Assembly: GCF_000725485.1 (NCBI RefSeq)
Contig: NZ_JOAG01000041.1
Span: forward strand, 1 to 64,000
Direction of reading: 5' to 3'
DNA length: 64,000 bases
Origin: Nonomuraea candida
GTDB lineage: Bacteria > Actinomycetota > Actinomycetes > Streptosporangiales > Streptosporangiaceae
Part shown: positions 37,318 to 45,893 of the stretch, in pieces
How the letters are laid out: each line of letters starts with the position of its first letter
Position numbering within the stretch: the first letter of the stretch is position 1
The notes under the pieces: generated by a model
Told to the model about the DNA's origin: nothing
Databases searched by the model: none
What the model saw: the letters and a program-made list of their open reading frames with translations, nothing else
Program-made: the position numbers and the translations under genes

Positions 37318-38559
37318 CTATTCCCCGGCCTGCAGCTTCGCGAGGCGGTTCTCGAACATGCGGATGACCTCGGACCGCGCCGCCGTGGCCTGCTCGTAGG
37401 CGAGGAACTCGCCGATCTGCTCGGCCGTCTTGCCGCGCATCCTGGCGCGCAGGGAGGCGACGGTGAGCTCGGAGAACCCGGGCAGCGGCTCGGTCAGATC
37501 CACGGTGCGGGACGCGACGGGCTCGGGGGCCGCGGCGGGCTCCGCGGTGGCGGCGGCGGGCTCGGGGGCGCGGGCCGGCTCGGGTGCGGGCGCGGGCTCG
37601 GCGACCTTGGACGCGGCAACGGCCGCCTCGGCAGCCTCGGCCTCTCCGGTCTTTCCGGACTCGCCAGCCTTCGCGGTCTTCGTGGCCTTCGTGCTCTTGG
37701 CGGTCTTCGTCGCCTTCGTCGCCTTCGCGGCCTTCGGCTTGGCGGCGGGGGCGGGCTCCTCGACGGCGGGCTCGGCCACGGCCTTGGGAGCGGCGGGCGC
37801 GACCTCCGGCTTGGCGGGCGCGGTCTTCGGCTTGGCGGTGCCCTTGGCGGGGGCGGCCTCCGCCTCGGCGGTCTTGGCGGTGACGGGCTCCGGGGTGGCG
37901 GCGCTCTCCGTGACGGCGGGCTTGGGGGACGCGTCCGTCTTGGTGGTGGCCTTCGCCTTGGAGGCGGCCTCGGCCTCCGGCCCGGCGACCGCCACGGGCT
38001 CGGACTTGCCCGCGGACTCGGCGTTCAGCGCGGGCTCGGAGCTGCCGGCGGCCGGCTCCGGCTTCACGGCGGGCTCAGCCTTGGCGGTGGGCTCGGCCGC
38101 GGCGGCGGGCTCGGTCTTGGCGGCCGGTGTGAAGATGACGGGGTCGGGCTTGGTCTTGGCGACGCCGTTGGACTCGGCCGCGCTGGGCCGCGGCGCGAAG
38201 ATCACCGGCTCCTTGCGCGCCGGCTTGTCCTGCGCGGACTCCGCCGCACCGGCCGGCGCGGCGGACCTGGCCGACTCGGCGGACTTGGCGGACTCGGCGG
38301 ACTCGGCGGTCTCCGCCGGGACGGCGGCGACCTGTGCGGCGGCGGACGGGCGGGAGTCGTGCTCCTCCTCCTCGCGCTCCTCCTTGCCGCCGAGCCCCTT
38401 GATGGAGTTCTTCATCCGGTCCACGAGCAGCAACGCCTGCCCCGCAGCGCTCAGAGTGGTCTGGACGACGAACAGCGGGAGGTCCTTGGCCTTCTCCTTC
38501 AGCTCGTCTTTGTTGGTGACGGTTTTTGCGATGTTGCGTATCACGTCGCTGAGGGACAT
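37318..38559 (-). CDS. Lipid droplet-associated-type protein with histone H1-like region
   Basis: A 413-residue protein. The N-terminal 55 residues (MSLSDVIRNIAKTVTNKDEL, LPLFVVQTTLSAAGQALLL) and the C-terminal 65 residues (PLPGFSELTVASLRARMRGK, EIGEFLAYEQ-type helix) are well formed. The 290 residues between are Ala/Pro/Lys/Glu-rich repeats, including KATKATKTAKSTKATKTAK, like histone H1 tails. Homologues next to ispH and xseA in mycobacteria and rhodococci (Rv1109c family) are known as lipid droplet-associated proteins, and the locus order here is the same. It may join lipid bodies to DNA. The ATG at 38559 follows GGGAGA. Confidence 0.75.
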   Translation of the reverse strand: MSLSDVIRNIAKTVTNKDELKEKAKDLPLFVVQTTLSAAGQALLLVDRMKNSIKGLGGKEEREEEEHDSRPSAAAQVAAVPAETAESAESAKSAESARSAAPAGAAESAQDKPARKEPVIFAPRPSAAESNGVAKTKPDPVIFTPAAKTEPAAAAEPTAKAEPAVKPEPAAGSSEPALNAESAGKSEPVAVAGPEAEAASKAKATTKTDASPKPAVTESAATPEPVTAKTAEAEAAPAKGTAKPKTAPAKPEVAPAAPKAVAEPAVEEPAPAAKPKAAKATKATKTAKSTKATKTAKAGESGKTGEAEAAEAAVAASKVAEPAPAPEPARAPEPAAATAEPAAAPEPVASRTVDLTEPLPGFSELTVASLRARMRGKTAEQIGEFLAYEQATAARSEVIRMFENRLAKLQAGE

Positions 38560-38660
38560 GAACGTCTCCCTGGGAGGTCTGTATTGGACGGCCAGTCTGG
38601 CAAACCGCGGGCTACCACGCACATGCGGGCCGGATGGCCGCTCCACGTAGCATAGAAAGT

Positions 38661-39626
38661 ATGGAGCCCCAGACCCCCACTTCCCGCCGAGTCCTCGTCG
38701 CCAAGCCGCGGGGCTACTGTGCCGGAGTCGATCGAGCCGTGGTAGCGGTCGAGAAGGCTCTGGAGCAGTACGGCGCACCGATCTACGTACGCAAGCAGAT
38801 CGTCCACAACACCCACGTCGTCAAGACGCTCGAGGCCAGGGGCGCCATCTTCGTCGACGAGACCGAGGAGGTGCCGGAGGGCGAGATCGTGGTGTTCTCG
38901 GCCCACGGCGTCTCGCCCGCGGTCCACCAGGAGGCCGCGCAGCGCAACCTGCGCACCATCGACGCCACCTGCCCGCTGGTGACGAAGGTGCACAACGAGG
39001 CCAAGCGCTTCGCCTCCCAGGACTACGACATCCTGCTGATCGGGCACGAGGGCCACGAGGAGGTCGAGGGCACCTCCGGCGAGGCCCCCGACCACATCCA
39101 GCTCGTCGACGGGCTCGACTCCGTCGACAAGGTGCGGGTCAAGGACCCGAGCAAGCTGGTGTGGCTGTCGCAGACCACGCTGTCGGTCGACGAGACCACC
39201 GAGACCGTGGCCCGGCTCAAGGAGCGCTTCCCCACGCTGATCGACCCGCCGAGCGACGACATCTGCTACGCCACCCAGAACCGCCAGACGGCGGTCAAGG
39301 AGATCGCCGCCGAGTCGCAGCTCGTCATCGTGGTCGGCTCGGAGAACTCCTCCAACTCCAAGCGCCTGGTCGAGGTGGCCAAGGACTACGGCGCGCAGGC
39401 GTCCTACCTGGTGGACAACGCCGACTTCATCCGCGACGAGTGGCTCGACGGCGTGACCACGGTGGGCGTGACCAGCGGCGCCTCGGTGCCGGAAGAGCTG
39501 GTGGAGGAGGTGCTGGCGCGCCTGGCCCGCCACGGGTTCGGCGACGTGACGGAGGTCGAGCCGGTGCAGGAGAGCATGCGCTTCGCCCTGCCCCACGAGC
39601 TGCGCAAGGACCTGCGCGCCTCCTAG
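38661..39626 (+). CDS. ispH: 4-hydroxy-3-methylbut-2-enyl diphosphate reductase
   Basis: A 321-residue [4Fe-4S] enzyme, the last step of the MEP isoprenoid pathway, which makes IPP and DMAPP. The three cluster cysteines lie in [26 protein letters not shown] and [10 protein letters not shown]. The GSENSSNS and [10 protein letters not shown] substrate motifs are present. The start is ATG at 38661; an earlier in-frame ATG at 38634 lacks family similarity. The product feeds prenyl transferases such as the UppS homologue at 1374-2135. Confidence 0.97.
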   Translation: MEPQTPTSRRVLVAKPRGYCAGVDRAVVAVEKALEQYGAPIYVRKQIVHNTHVVKTLEARGAIFVDETEEVPEGEIVVFSAHGVSPAVHQEAAQRNLRTIDATCPLVTKVHNEAKRFASQDYDILLIGHEGHEEVEGTSGEAPDHIQLVDGLDSVDKVRVKDPSKLVWLSQTTLSVDETTETVARLKERFPTLIDPPSDDICYATQNRQTAVKEIAAESQLVIVVGSENSSNSKRLVEVAKDYGAQASYLVDNADFIRDEWLDGVTTVGVTSGASVPEELVEEVLARLARHGFGDVTEVEPVQESMRFALPHELRKDLRAS

Positions 39627-39736
39627 CCCACCCGTCCCGAACGTCCCGCGCGGCGACGCCCCCCGGCTCCCGCGCGGGACGTTTCCGTTCTCCCGCGCGG
39701 CGCCGCCCGTCTCCCGCGCGTCCCGCGCGGCGGTGG

Positions 39737-40249
39737 TCAGTCCTCGCCGCGCGGGGTGCCGTACACCTTGGGCTCGAAATAGCCCTCGGGCTCCGGGGCG
39801 AACGTCGGCTGGCGCTGGCGTGACACCTCGGCGCCCGCCTTCAGCTCCTCGCGCAGCTCGCGTACGTTGTCGCGCAGCCCGCGCCGCCACGCGATGCCCA
39901 GCACCAGCGCCGAGCCCGCGAACAGCCACGGCGCGCCCCGCGTCATCGACGTGTAGAGCCCCAGCGCCAGCGACTGCATGATCGACACCGACCCGAACGC
40001 CCGCCCGAGCTCGACGATCAGCGTGGCGCAGAAGAACACCAGCGGCGGCGTCACCACCAGCGACAGCAGCTCGCGCCGGTTGACCAGCGCCGCGCCCAGC
40101 ACGCTGGCCAGCACGAACGCCGCCCCCACGATGTGCTCCACGTCGAGCAGGGCCGTCAGCACGTAGCCCGCCATGGTGGCCACCAGGGCGAGCGCGATGG
40201 CGCCGCGAGCAGTCAGCCTGACGGCAGAACGCCTGCCTTTCCCACCCAT
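39737..40249 (-). CDS. DUF6542-type membrane protein
   Basis: A 170-residue protein with four membrane helices (ALALVATMAGYVLTALL, IVGAAFVLASVLGAALV, LVVTPPLVFFCATLIVELG, WLFAGSALVLGIAW), a basic N-terminus and a Pro/Glu-rich cytoplasmic tail. Similar proteins sit between ispH and rmuC/ychF in many actinomycetes, and the function is unknown. The ATG at 40249 is 14 bases after the rmuC stop, so the pair is co-transcribed. The 110 bases between its end and ispH carry repeated tcccgcgcggcg motifs. Confidence 0.75.
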   Translation of the reverse strand: MGGKGRRSAVRLTARGAIALALVATMAGYVLTALLDVEHIVGAAFVLASVLGAALVNRRELLSLVVTPPLVFFCATLIVELGRAFGSVSIMQSLALGLYTSMTRGAPWLFAGSALVLGIAWRRGLRDNVRELREELKAGAEVSRQRQPTFAPEPEGYFEPKVYGTPRGED

Positions 40250-40263
40250 TGGCCCACCCCCAT

Positions 40264-41532
40264 TTACTGCGACCCGTTGGCCAACTTACCGTTCGCGTGG
40301 GAAATCGGAGATGAGGTTTCGAGCAGTTCGGGGGAGGCCAGGGGCCTGGGCAGGCCGTCCAGCATCTCGGGGGCGTCGAGATCACCATCGACGACGCCCA
40401 GATCGTTAAGTTTGCGCGCGGTGACCAGAACCCGGCTTTCGAGCGATCCGACCGACTTGTTGTACGCCTCCACGGCCCGCGTCAGCGCCCTGCCCAGCGA
40501 CTCGACGTTGCGGCCCAGCGACGACAGCCGTTCGTACAGCTCCTTGCCCAGCTCGAACACCGCCCGCGCGTTCTCGCTGAGCGCGGCCTGCTGCCAGGCG
40601 TAGTGCGCGGTGCGCAGCATCGTGATCAGCGTGGTGGGGGTGGCGATGTGCACCCGCCGCGTCATCGCGTATTCCAGCAGCCCGGGATCGCGTTCGAGCG
40701 CCGGCGCCAGGAACGCCTCGCCGGGGATGAACAGCACCACGAACTCCGGCGACGGGTTGAACCCCTGCCAGTAGGACTTGGCCGCCAGCCGGTCGATGTG
40801 CTCGCGCACGTGCCGGGCGTGCGCGTCGAGGCGTACGGAGGCCAGCGACTCGTCCGACGCCTCGGCGGCCTCCAGGTAGGCCGCCAGCGAGACCTTGGAG
40901 TCGACCACGATGTTCTTGCCCCCGGCCAGCCTGACCACCATGTCGGGCCGCATGGAGCCCTCGGTCACCTGCTCGTCGAAGTCGCAGAAGCGCTGCATGC
41001 CGGCGATCTCGGCGACCCTGCGCAGTTGCAGCTCGCCCCACCGGCCGCGGGCCTCGGGGCGCTGCAGGGCCCGGACCAGGGCGGTGGTCTGGGAGCGGAG
41101 CTGCTCGTTGCTCTGGCGGACGAACTCCAGCTGCTTGGCCAGCTCGGCCCGCGCCGCCCGCTGGCCGGACTCGGTGTCGCGCAGCTGGGACTCGACCCGG
41201 GCCAGGGCGTCCTTCAGCGGCTCCACCAGGTGCTCGACGGCCTGCCTGCGCTGCTCCAGGTCGCCGGTGGCCTCCGCGCGGGTGGCGGCCAGCCTGGTCT
41301 CGGCCAGCTCCAGGAAGCGCACGTTGTTGACGTCGAGCGCCCGCGTGGACAGCGCCTGGAAGCGCTCGGCGAGCTGCTCCTCGACATAGACCAGTTTCTC
41401 GGCGGACGCCTTGGCACGGGCGTCGGACTCGGCCACCCGCACCGCCGCGCGGGTCCGGGCGATGAGGAAGCCGACGAGCAGGCCGACGGCGAGACCGAGG
41501 AGAAGCGACACGACGTCCACTCCATCGATCAT
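40264..41532 (-). CDS. rmuC: DNA recombination protein RmuC homologue
   Basis: A 422-residue protein: an N-terminal membrane anchor (LLLGLAVGLLVGFLIA), a coiled coil (about 40-170) and a restriction-endonuclease-like RmuC domain (RGRWGELQLRRVAEIAGM, PDMVVRLAGGKNIVVDSKVS, FVVLFIPGEAFLAPAL). RmuC limits DNA inversions and rearrangements in E. coli. The start is ATG at 41532; the longer reading frame upstream lacks the pattern. Convergent genes flank this pair on the left, and the next gene to the right is divergent. Confidence 0.93.
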   Translation of the reverse strand: MIDGVDVVSLLLGLAVGLLVGFLIARTRAAVRVAESDARAKASAEKLVYVEEQLAERFQALSTRALDVNNVRFLELAETRLAATRAEATGDLEQRRQAVEHLVEPLKDALARVESQLRDTESGQRAARAELAKQLEFVRQSNEQLRSQTTALVRALQRPEARGRWGELQLRRVAEIAGMQRFCDFDEQVTEGSMRPDMVVRLAGGKNIVVDSKVSLAAYLEAAEASDESLASVRLDAHARHVREHIDRLAAKSYWQGFNPSPEFVVLFIPGEAFLAPALERDPGLLEYAMTRRVHIATPTTLITMLRTAHYAWQQAALSENARAVFELGKELYERLSSLGRNVESLGRALTRAVEAYNKSVGSLESRVLVTARKLNDLGVVDGDLDAPEMLDGLPRPLASPELLETSSPISHANGKLANGSQ

Positions 41533-41616
41533 GGCAGGAGCGCGGGCCCGGTTTCTTCCCGACACGCTTGGCGGTTCCGCTTGTGCGCCGCACGGGCCGT
41601 CACTCACAGTACTGTG

Positions 41617-42333
41617 ATGGACACGCTACCGAAGCTGGCCGCCGCGGGCGCCGCCGTGGCGATCGCCCTGGTCGCGCTGGCGGGCGCCGTCATCGCGGGC
41701 TCCGGCGGCGGCACCCAGTCCCGGCCGGTGCTGCGCTGGTCGCCGGGCGCGTGCGTCACGGGCGACTACGCGCTGACCGCGTGCAACGGCGGCGACTCCG
41801 AGGTGGTGGCGATGGCCTCCGACCCGCCGGGGCCCGGCGGCTGCCCGGTGGACACCGACGTCGTCCTGCGGGTGGGCGAGGGCCGCACGGCCTGCGTACG
41901 CAACTTCCTGGAGCCCCACCCCGGCGCGCCGGGAGGCGGCGGCGGGCTGCTGCGCCCCGGCGACTGCGTCACGCTCGACGGCCGCGAGCGGGCCTGCGCG
42001 GACTCCGGCTGGTACGGCAGGGCCCTGGCGCTCGTCCCCGACGCCGGAGCCTGCCCCGACGGCACCCTCGACGTCCTCGACGGCGCGGAGCAGGCGATCT
42101 GCCTGGGCCCCGGCGGGCAGGTCCTCGACCGGGGCTCGTGCGTGGCCGAGCCGGCCACCGACGTGATCGCCAGGTCCGCCGTCACCCGGGTGCCCTGCGA
42201 CTCGCCGCACGCCTGGGCCAGGGTGTTGTCGTTCGAGTCCGCGCCGGCCGCCTGCCCCCGCAGCGCCGAGCGCTACCTGCGCTCCGACGGGGGCCGCCGT
42301 CCGGTGACCTGTCTGTACGTCCTCAGCAAGTAA
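41617..42333 (+). CDS. Membrane-anchored Cys-rich protein, LppU/SCO3897-like
   Basis: A 238-residue protein with an N-terminal membrane helix (AAAGAAVAIALVALAGAVIAG) and an extracytoplasmic part that repeats a motif of about 45 residues: a GxC ... C pair followed by VxCxxPHAWARV at the end. Eleven or more cysteines suggest disulfides outside the membrane. The pattern recalls the LppU/SCO3897 family of unknown function. It starts at ATG 41617 (GTG at 41614 is possible) and ends 11 bases before ychF. Confidence 0.7.
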   Translation: MDTLPKLAAAGAAVAIALVALAGAVIAGSGGGTQSRPVLRWSPGACVTGDYALTACNGGDSEVVAMASDPPGPGGCPVDTDVVLRVGEGRTACVRNFLEPHPGAPGGGGGLLRPGDCVTLDGRERACADSGWYGRALALVPDAGACPDGTLDVLDGAEQAICLGPGGQVLDRGSCVAEPATDVIARSAVTRVPCDSPHAWARVLSFESAPAACPRSAERYLRSDGGRRPVTCLYVLSK

Positions 42334-42344
42334 ACTCGCTCACC

Positions 42345-43421
<1,077 letters not shown>

Positions 43422-43468
43422 CCGGCCGCTGCGCCGCCGCTGCGTCGAACCCTGTGCCGAACGCTGCG

Positions 43469-43492
43469 CGCCGCCCGCGTACGCGGGCGGCG
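43469..43492. terminator. Terminator hairpin after ychF
   Basis: A perfect 24-bp palindrome (CGCCGCCCGCGT and its mirror image), 47 bases after the ychF stop, followed by aaacg. It is a strong hairpin without a T run, the usual actinomycete form. Confidence 0.65.
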
Positions 43493-43705
43493 AAACGTCG
43501 CATGTCCCCGGACGCAATCACCCAGAGCGAGACTCCGCTACGGTAGGTTACCGACGGCGGACGGCGGCGAAGCCCCCTGCGAGGTGACGGCTGGTGCCCC
43601 GGCAACGACCGAGACACTTGTTACCGGGACAACTGACACGTCAACCACTTTGGGCCCCCGCGCGTCGAATCTGTCACGGCGGTCACGCTGACTCGGGAGG
43701 CCCTC

Positions 43706-44068
43706 ATGTTCCGTCGCATCATCCGGAGACGCATCATCCGGAGACGACGCCCGGCGCCTGCGCTCGCCGGCATCAGCCTCGAGGAGGAGCTGGCCCTGAT
43801 CAGGGTCGAGCTGATGTACGGCCTGCACGTCAACCGCGAGGCCTACCTCCGCAGGAAGGTCGACGAGCGCAACGAGATGGCCGCCCGGATGCGTGCGCAC
43901 GAGCCCGCCGAGATGCTGGCCGAGCTGCGCGACTCGCTGGAGCGGGCGGTGCGGCCCGCGGCCCTGTCCGCTGCCCTGCCCGCTGCCCTGTCCGCGGCGC
44001 GGCCCACGGTCGTGGATCTCCACAGCAGGCGCCGGGCACGCGCCTCCCAGGACCCCGAACCGGCCTGA
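43706..44068 (+). CDS. Small hypothetical protein
   Basis: A 120-residue protein of unknown family. The ATG follows GGGAGG. The first codons carry a tandem 15-bp repeat (cgcatcatccggaga) that reads RRIIRRRIIRRR. The centre (SLEEELALIRVELMYGLHVN, REAYLRRKVDERNEMAARMR) is a charged helix, probably a coiled coil. The end is Ala-rich, and its stop region begins a tandem echo repeat. It lies between the ychF terminator and the secretion locus but has its own upstream gap of 284 bases and need not belong to either. Confidence 0.6.
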   Translation: MFRRIIRRRIIRRRRPAPALAGISLEEELALIRVELMYGLHVNREAYLRRKVDERNEMAARMRAHEPAEMLAELRDSLERAVRPAALSAALPAALSAARPTVVDLHSRRRARASQDPEPA

Positions 44069-44172
44069 GAGGGCGAGCCTTCCGGGATCCCGAACCGGCC
44101 TGAGGGCGCGCCTTCCGGGATGCCGGGCCGGCCTGAGGGAGCGGGCCTTCCGGGGCCCCGAGCCGGCCTGAG
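44039..44172. repeat. Four-copy echo repeat of the small gene's 3' end
   Basis: The gene end (ggaccccgaaccggcctgag) recurs three times downstream with periods of 32-35 bases. Every copy keeps ccggcctgag, so the stop codon is repeated four times. Confidence 0.9.
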
Positions 44173-44306
44173 ACCGTATCCGCTCGCGACCCATACCGAA
44201 TCCGCAGGTCACGAGCGTCCATGCTCGTTTTGGACAGGAATCCGTGGCTGCCGCGCTATGCGATATTAGGCGTCTGGCCTGGTCAAAAGCTGTTTCCACC
44301 GGGAAC

Positions 44307-44334
44307 TGACAGGAATCGGCACTGTGGCCTGTCA
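44307..44334. promoter_or_regulatory. Inverted repeat upstream of the secretion locus
   Basis: TGACAGG-N14-CCTGTCA, perfect arms, about 165 bases before the TcpC-like start. The surrounding stretch 44173-44496 is lower in GC than its neighbours and has no convincing gene, so it should hold the promoter of the secretion operon. Operator or hairpin cannot be told apart. Confidence 0.45.
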
Positions 44335-44496
44335 TACGGCCGGTTTGCCGGTGAGGAGTGTCATGCCGCAGCATGGGCGTGGCTTTCCTGGAACAATGGC
44401 GGAGACCGGATAGGGTGACTACTTCACCGCGGATGATGGGGATCGGCAACGGACGACACCGCGCCAGCCGGGGGGATCGGCGCGAGCGGAGGCGTG

Positions 44497-45513
44497 ATGG
44501 CTCGTAGGTCTACCGTCCAGCACGATCCTCGGATCGCTGACGGGCCCGGGCTTTCCGCAACCCTTGACACGGCTGACTTCGACGCGCCGCCACCGCGCCG
44601 GCCGCGGCGTGGCGGCTGGTCGGGTGGCGGGGGCCGGTGGCTGGTGTGGACCGGCCGCGTCATTCTCTGGGCGCTTATTGTGGTTATCGTGGTGAATGGG
44701 ATTCGTGCCCCATTTGAGCGGTTTACCCAGCAAGAGCCTGCTGTGTCCAATGGCGTCACGCAGGCCGGCCAGGCATTCCCCGCTGACCGTGGCATGGCTT
44801 TCGCCGCCCAGTTCGCGGGGGTCTATCTCAATTTCAGCCCCGAAGACGCGGCAAGCAGGTCGAACAAGCTCGCGGCGTTCCTGGCCGAGGGCATGGACGC
44901 GCAGCTGGGCTGGGACGGTTACGGCAAGCTGGCGGCCGTCGCGATCCAGCCCTACGACATCGAGACCACCGACGCCCACAACGCCATCGTCAGCGTGGCC
45001 TTCCAGTCGGGCCCCCGCAGGATGTTGCTGTCGGTGCCGATCTACTACTCCGGCGACGACGCCGGCAGGCGGTTCGTCGTCTCGGGCCGGCCCGCGATCC
45101 TGCCCGCCCCCGCCCCGGCCGACCTGCCGCAGGTGGCGGCCCCGGAGACCGACGACGCGGCGGCGGCCGAGCTCAAGCCCCAGCTGGAGGGCTTCTTCAA
45201 GGAATACGCGTCCGGCGACGCCGCCGGGCTCCAGCGCTACGTCGCCGCCGGCAAGAGCCTGCCCAGCTTCGGCGGCGTGTTCACCTTCTCGCAGCTCAAG
45301 GAAGTCGTGGTGCCTGTGGGGGGTGCCACCAGAGAGATCCAGGCGGTCGTGGTCTGGGCCGTGCCGAACGGCGACGCCTCGCCCACGCCCAACGCCACCG
45401 ACCCGGCGGCGGTCGGCGGCACGTTGGAGCAGGTCTATCGCCTGACCGTGGAAAAGCAGGGCGACAAGTGGTTCGTCGCCGACATCCGCGGTGGCGGCCG
45501 GGTCGTTGGATGA
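44497..45513 (+). CDS. TcpC-like conjugal transfer protein (VirB8 role)
   Basis: A 338-residue single-pass protein: a cytoplasmic N-terminus rich in Arg/Pro/Gly, a membrane helix at about 48-67 (LVWTGRVILWALIVVIVVN), and two extracytoplasmic NTF2-like domains (about 90-205 and 220-335). This is the organisation of TcpC of Clostridium plasmid pCW3 and related conjugation proteins, which form the scaffold of Gram-positive type IV systems. The second domain contains LKPQLEGFFKEYASGDAAGL and ends DKWFVADIRGG. The ATG at 44497 follows GGAGG. First gene of the locus. Confidence 0.8.
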   Translation: MARRSTVQHDPRIADGPGLSATLDTADFDAPPPRRPRRGGWSGGGGRWLVWTGRVILWALIVVIVVNGIRAPFERFTQQEPAVSNGVTQAGQAFPADRGMAFAAQFAGVYLNFSPEDAASRSNKLAAFLAEGMDAQLGWDGYGKLAAVAIQPYDIETTDAHNAIVSVAFQSGPRRMLLSVPIYYSGDDAGRRFVVSGRPAILPAPAPADLPQVAAPETDDAAAAELKPQLEGFFKEYASGDAAGLQRYVAAGKSLPSFGGVFTFSQLKEVVVPVGGATREIQAVVVWAVPNGDASPTPNATDPAAVGGTLEQVYRLTVEKQGDKWFVADIRGGGRVVG

Positions 45514-45557
45514 CGCACGGCCGCGCCGCAGCTTGGTACCCCCCGGGAGGACAAGAA

Positions 45558-45839
45558 GTGACCTTGAAGACCGTAGTGCTCACCTTGATAGAGATGACGC
45601 CGACACCGACGTCCACGGGCATCGACACCGGGGGTCTCGCCGACTTCCTGCGTGCGTTCTTCGCCCCGTTGTTCCTGGTGGTGGTGTCCGTGGTCGCGTT
45701 GTTCTTCCTCTTCACCCGCGAGATCACGCGGTTCGTGCAGTTCCTGATCTTGGCCGTCGCCATCGGAGTGATCTTCTACGTGCCCAACATCATCGAGGTG
45801 ACGGCGAAGGCGATCGCGGGCGCTCTGGGCATCAGGTGA
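45558..45839 (+). CDS. Small two-helix membrane protein of the secretion locus
   Basis: A 93-residue protein with two membrane helices (LFLVVVSVVALFFLFT at about 40-55 and FLILAVAIGVIFYVPNIIEV at about 65-84) and a short polar N-terminus. The GTG at 45558 has GGGAGG in front. By size and place, between TcpC and TcpE, it may correspond to TcpD or a VirB2/VirB3-like subunit of the channel, but similarity cannot be shown by eye. Confidence 0.65.
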   Translation: MTLKTVVLTLIEMTPTPTSTGIDTGGLADFLRAFFAPLFLVVVSVVALFFLFTREITRFVQFLILAVAIGVIFYVPNIIEVTAKAIAGALGIR

Positions 45840-45893
45840 GGGTTGAGACCGCTCCGCGGCGGTCATGAACGAGCGGGTGGAGAGGAGGACCGC

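Noticed and set aside
44221..44418. 65-residue plus-strand frame before the TcpC-like gene
   Set aside because: Poor codon pattern for this genome, no ribosome site, and it overlaps the inverted repeat and the probable promoter.
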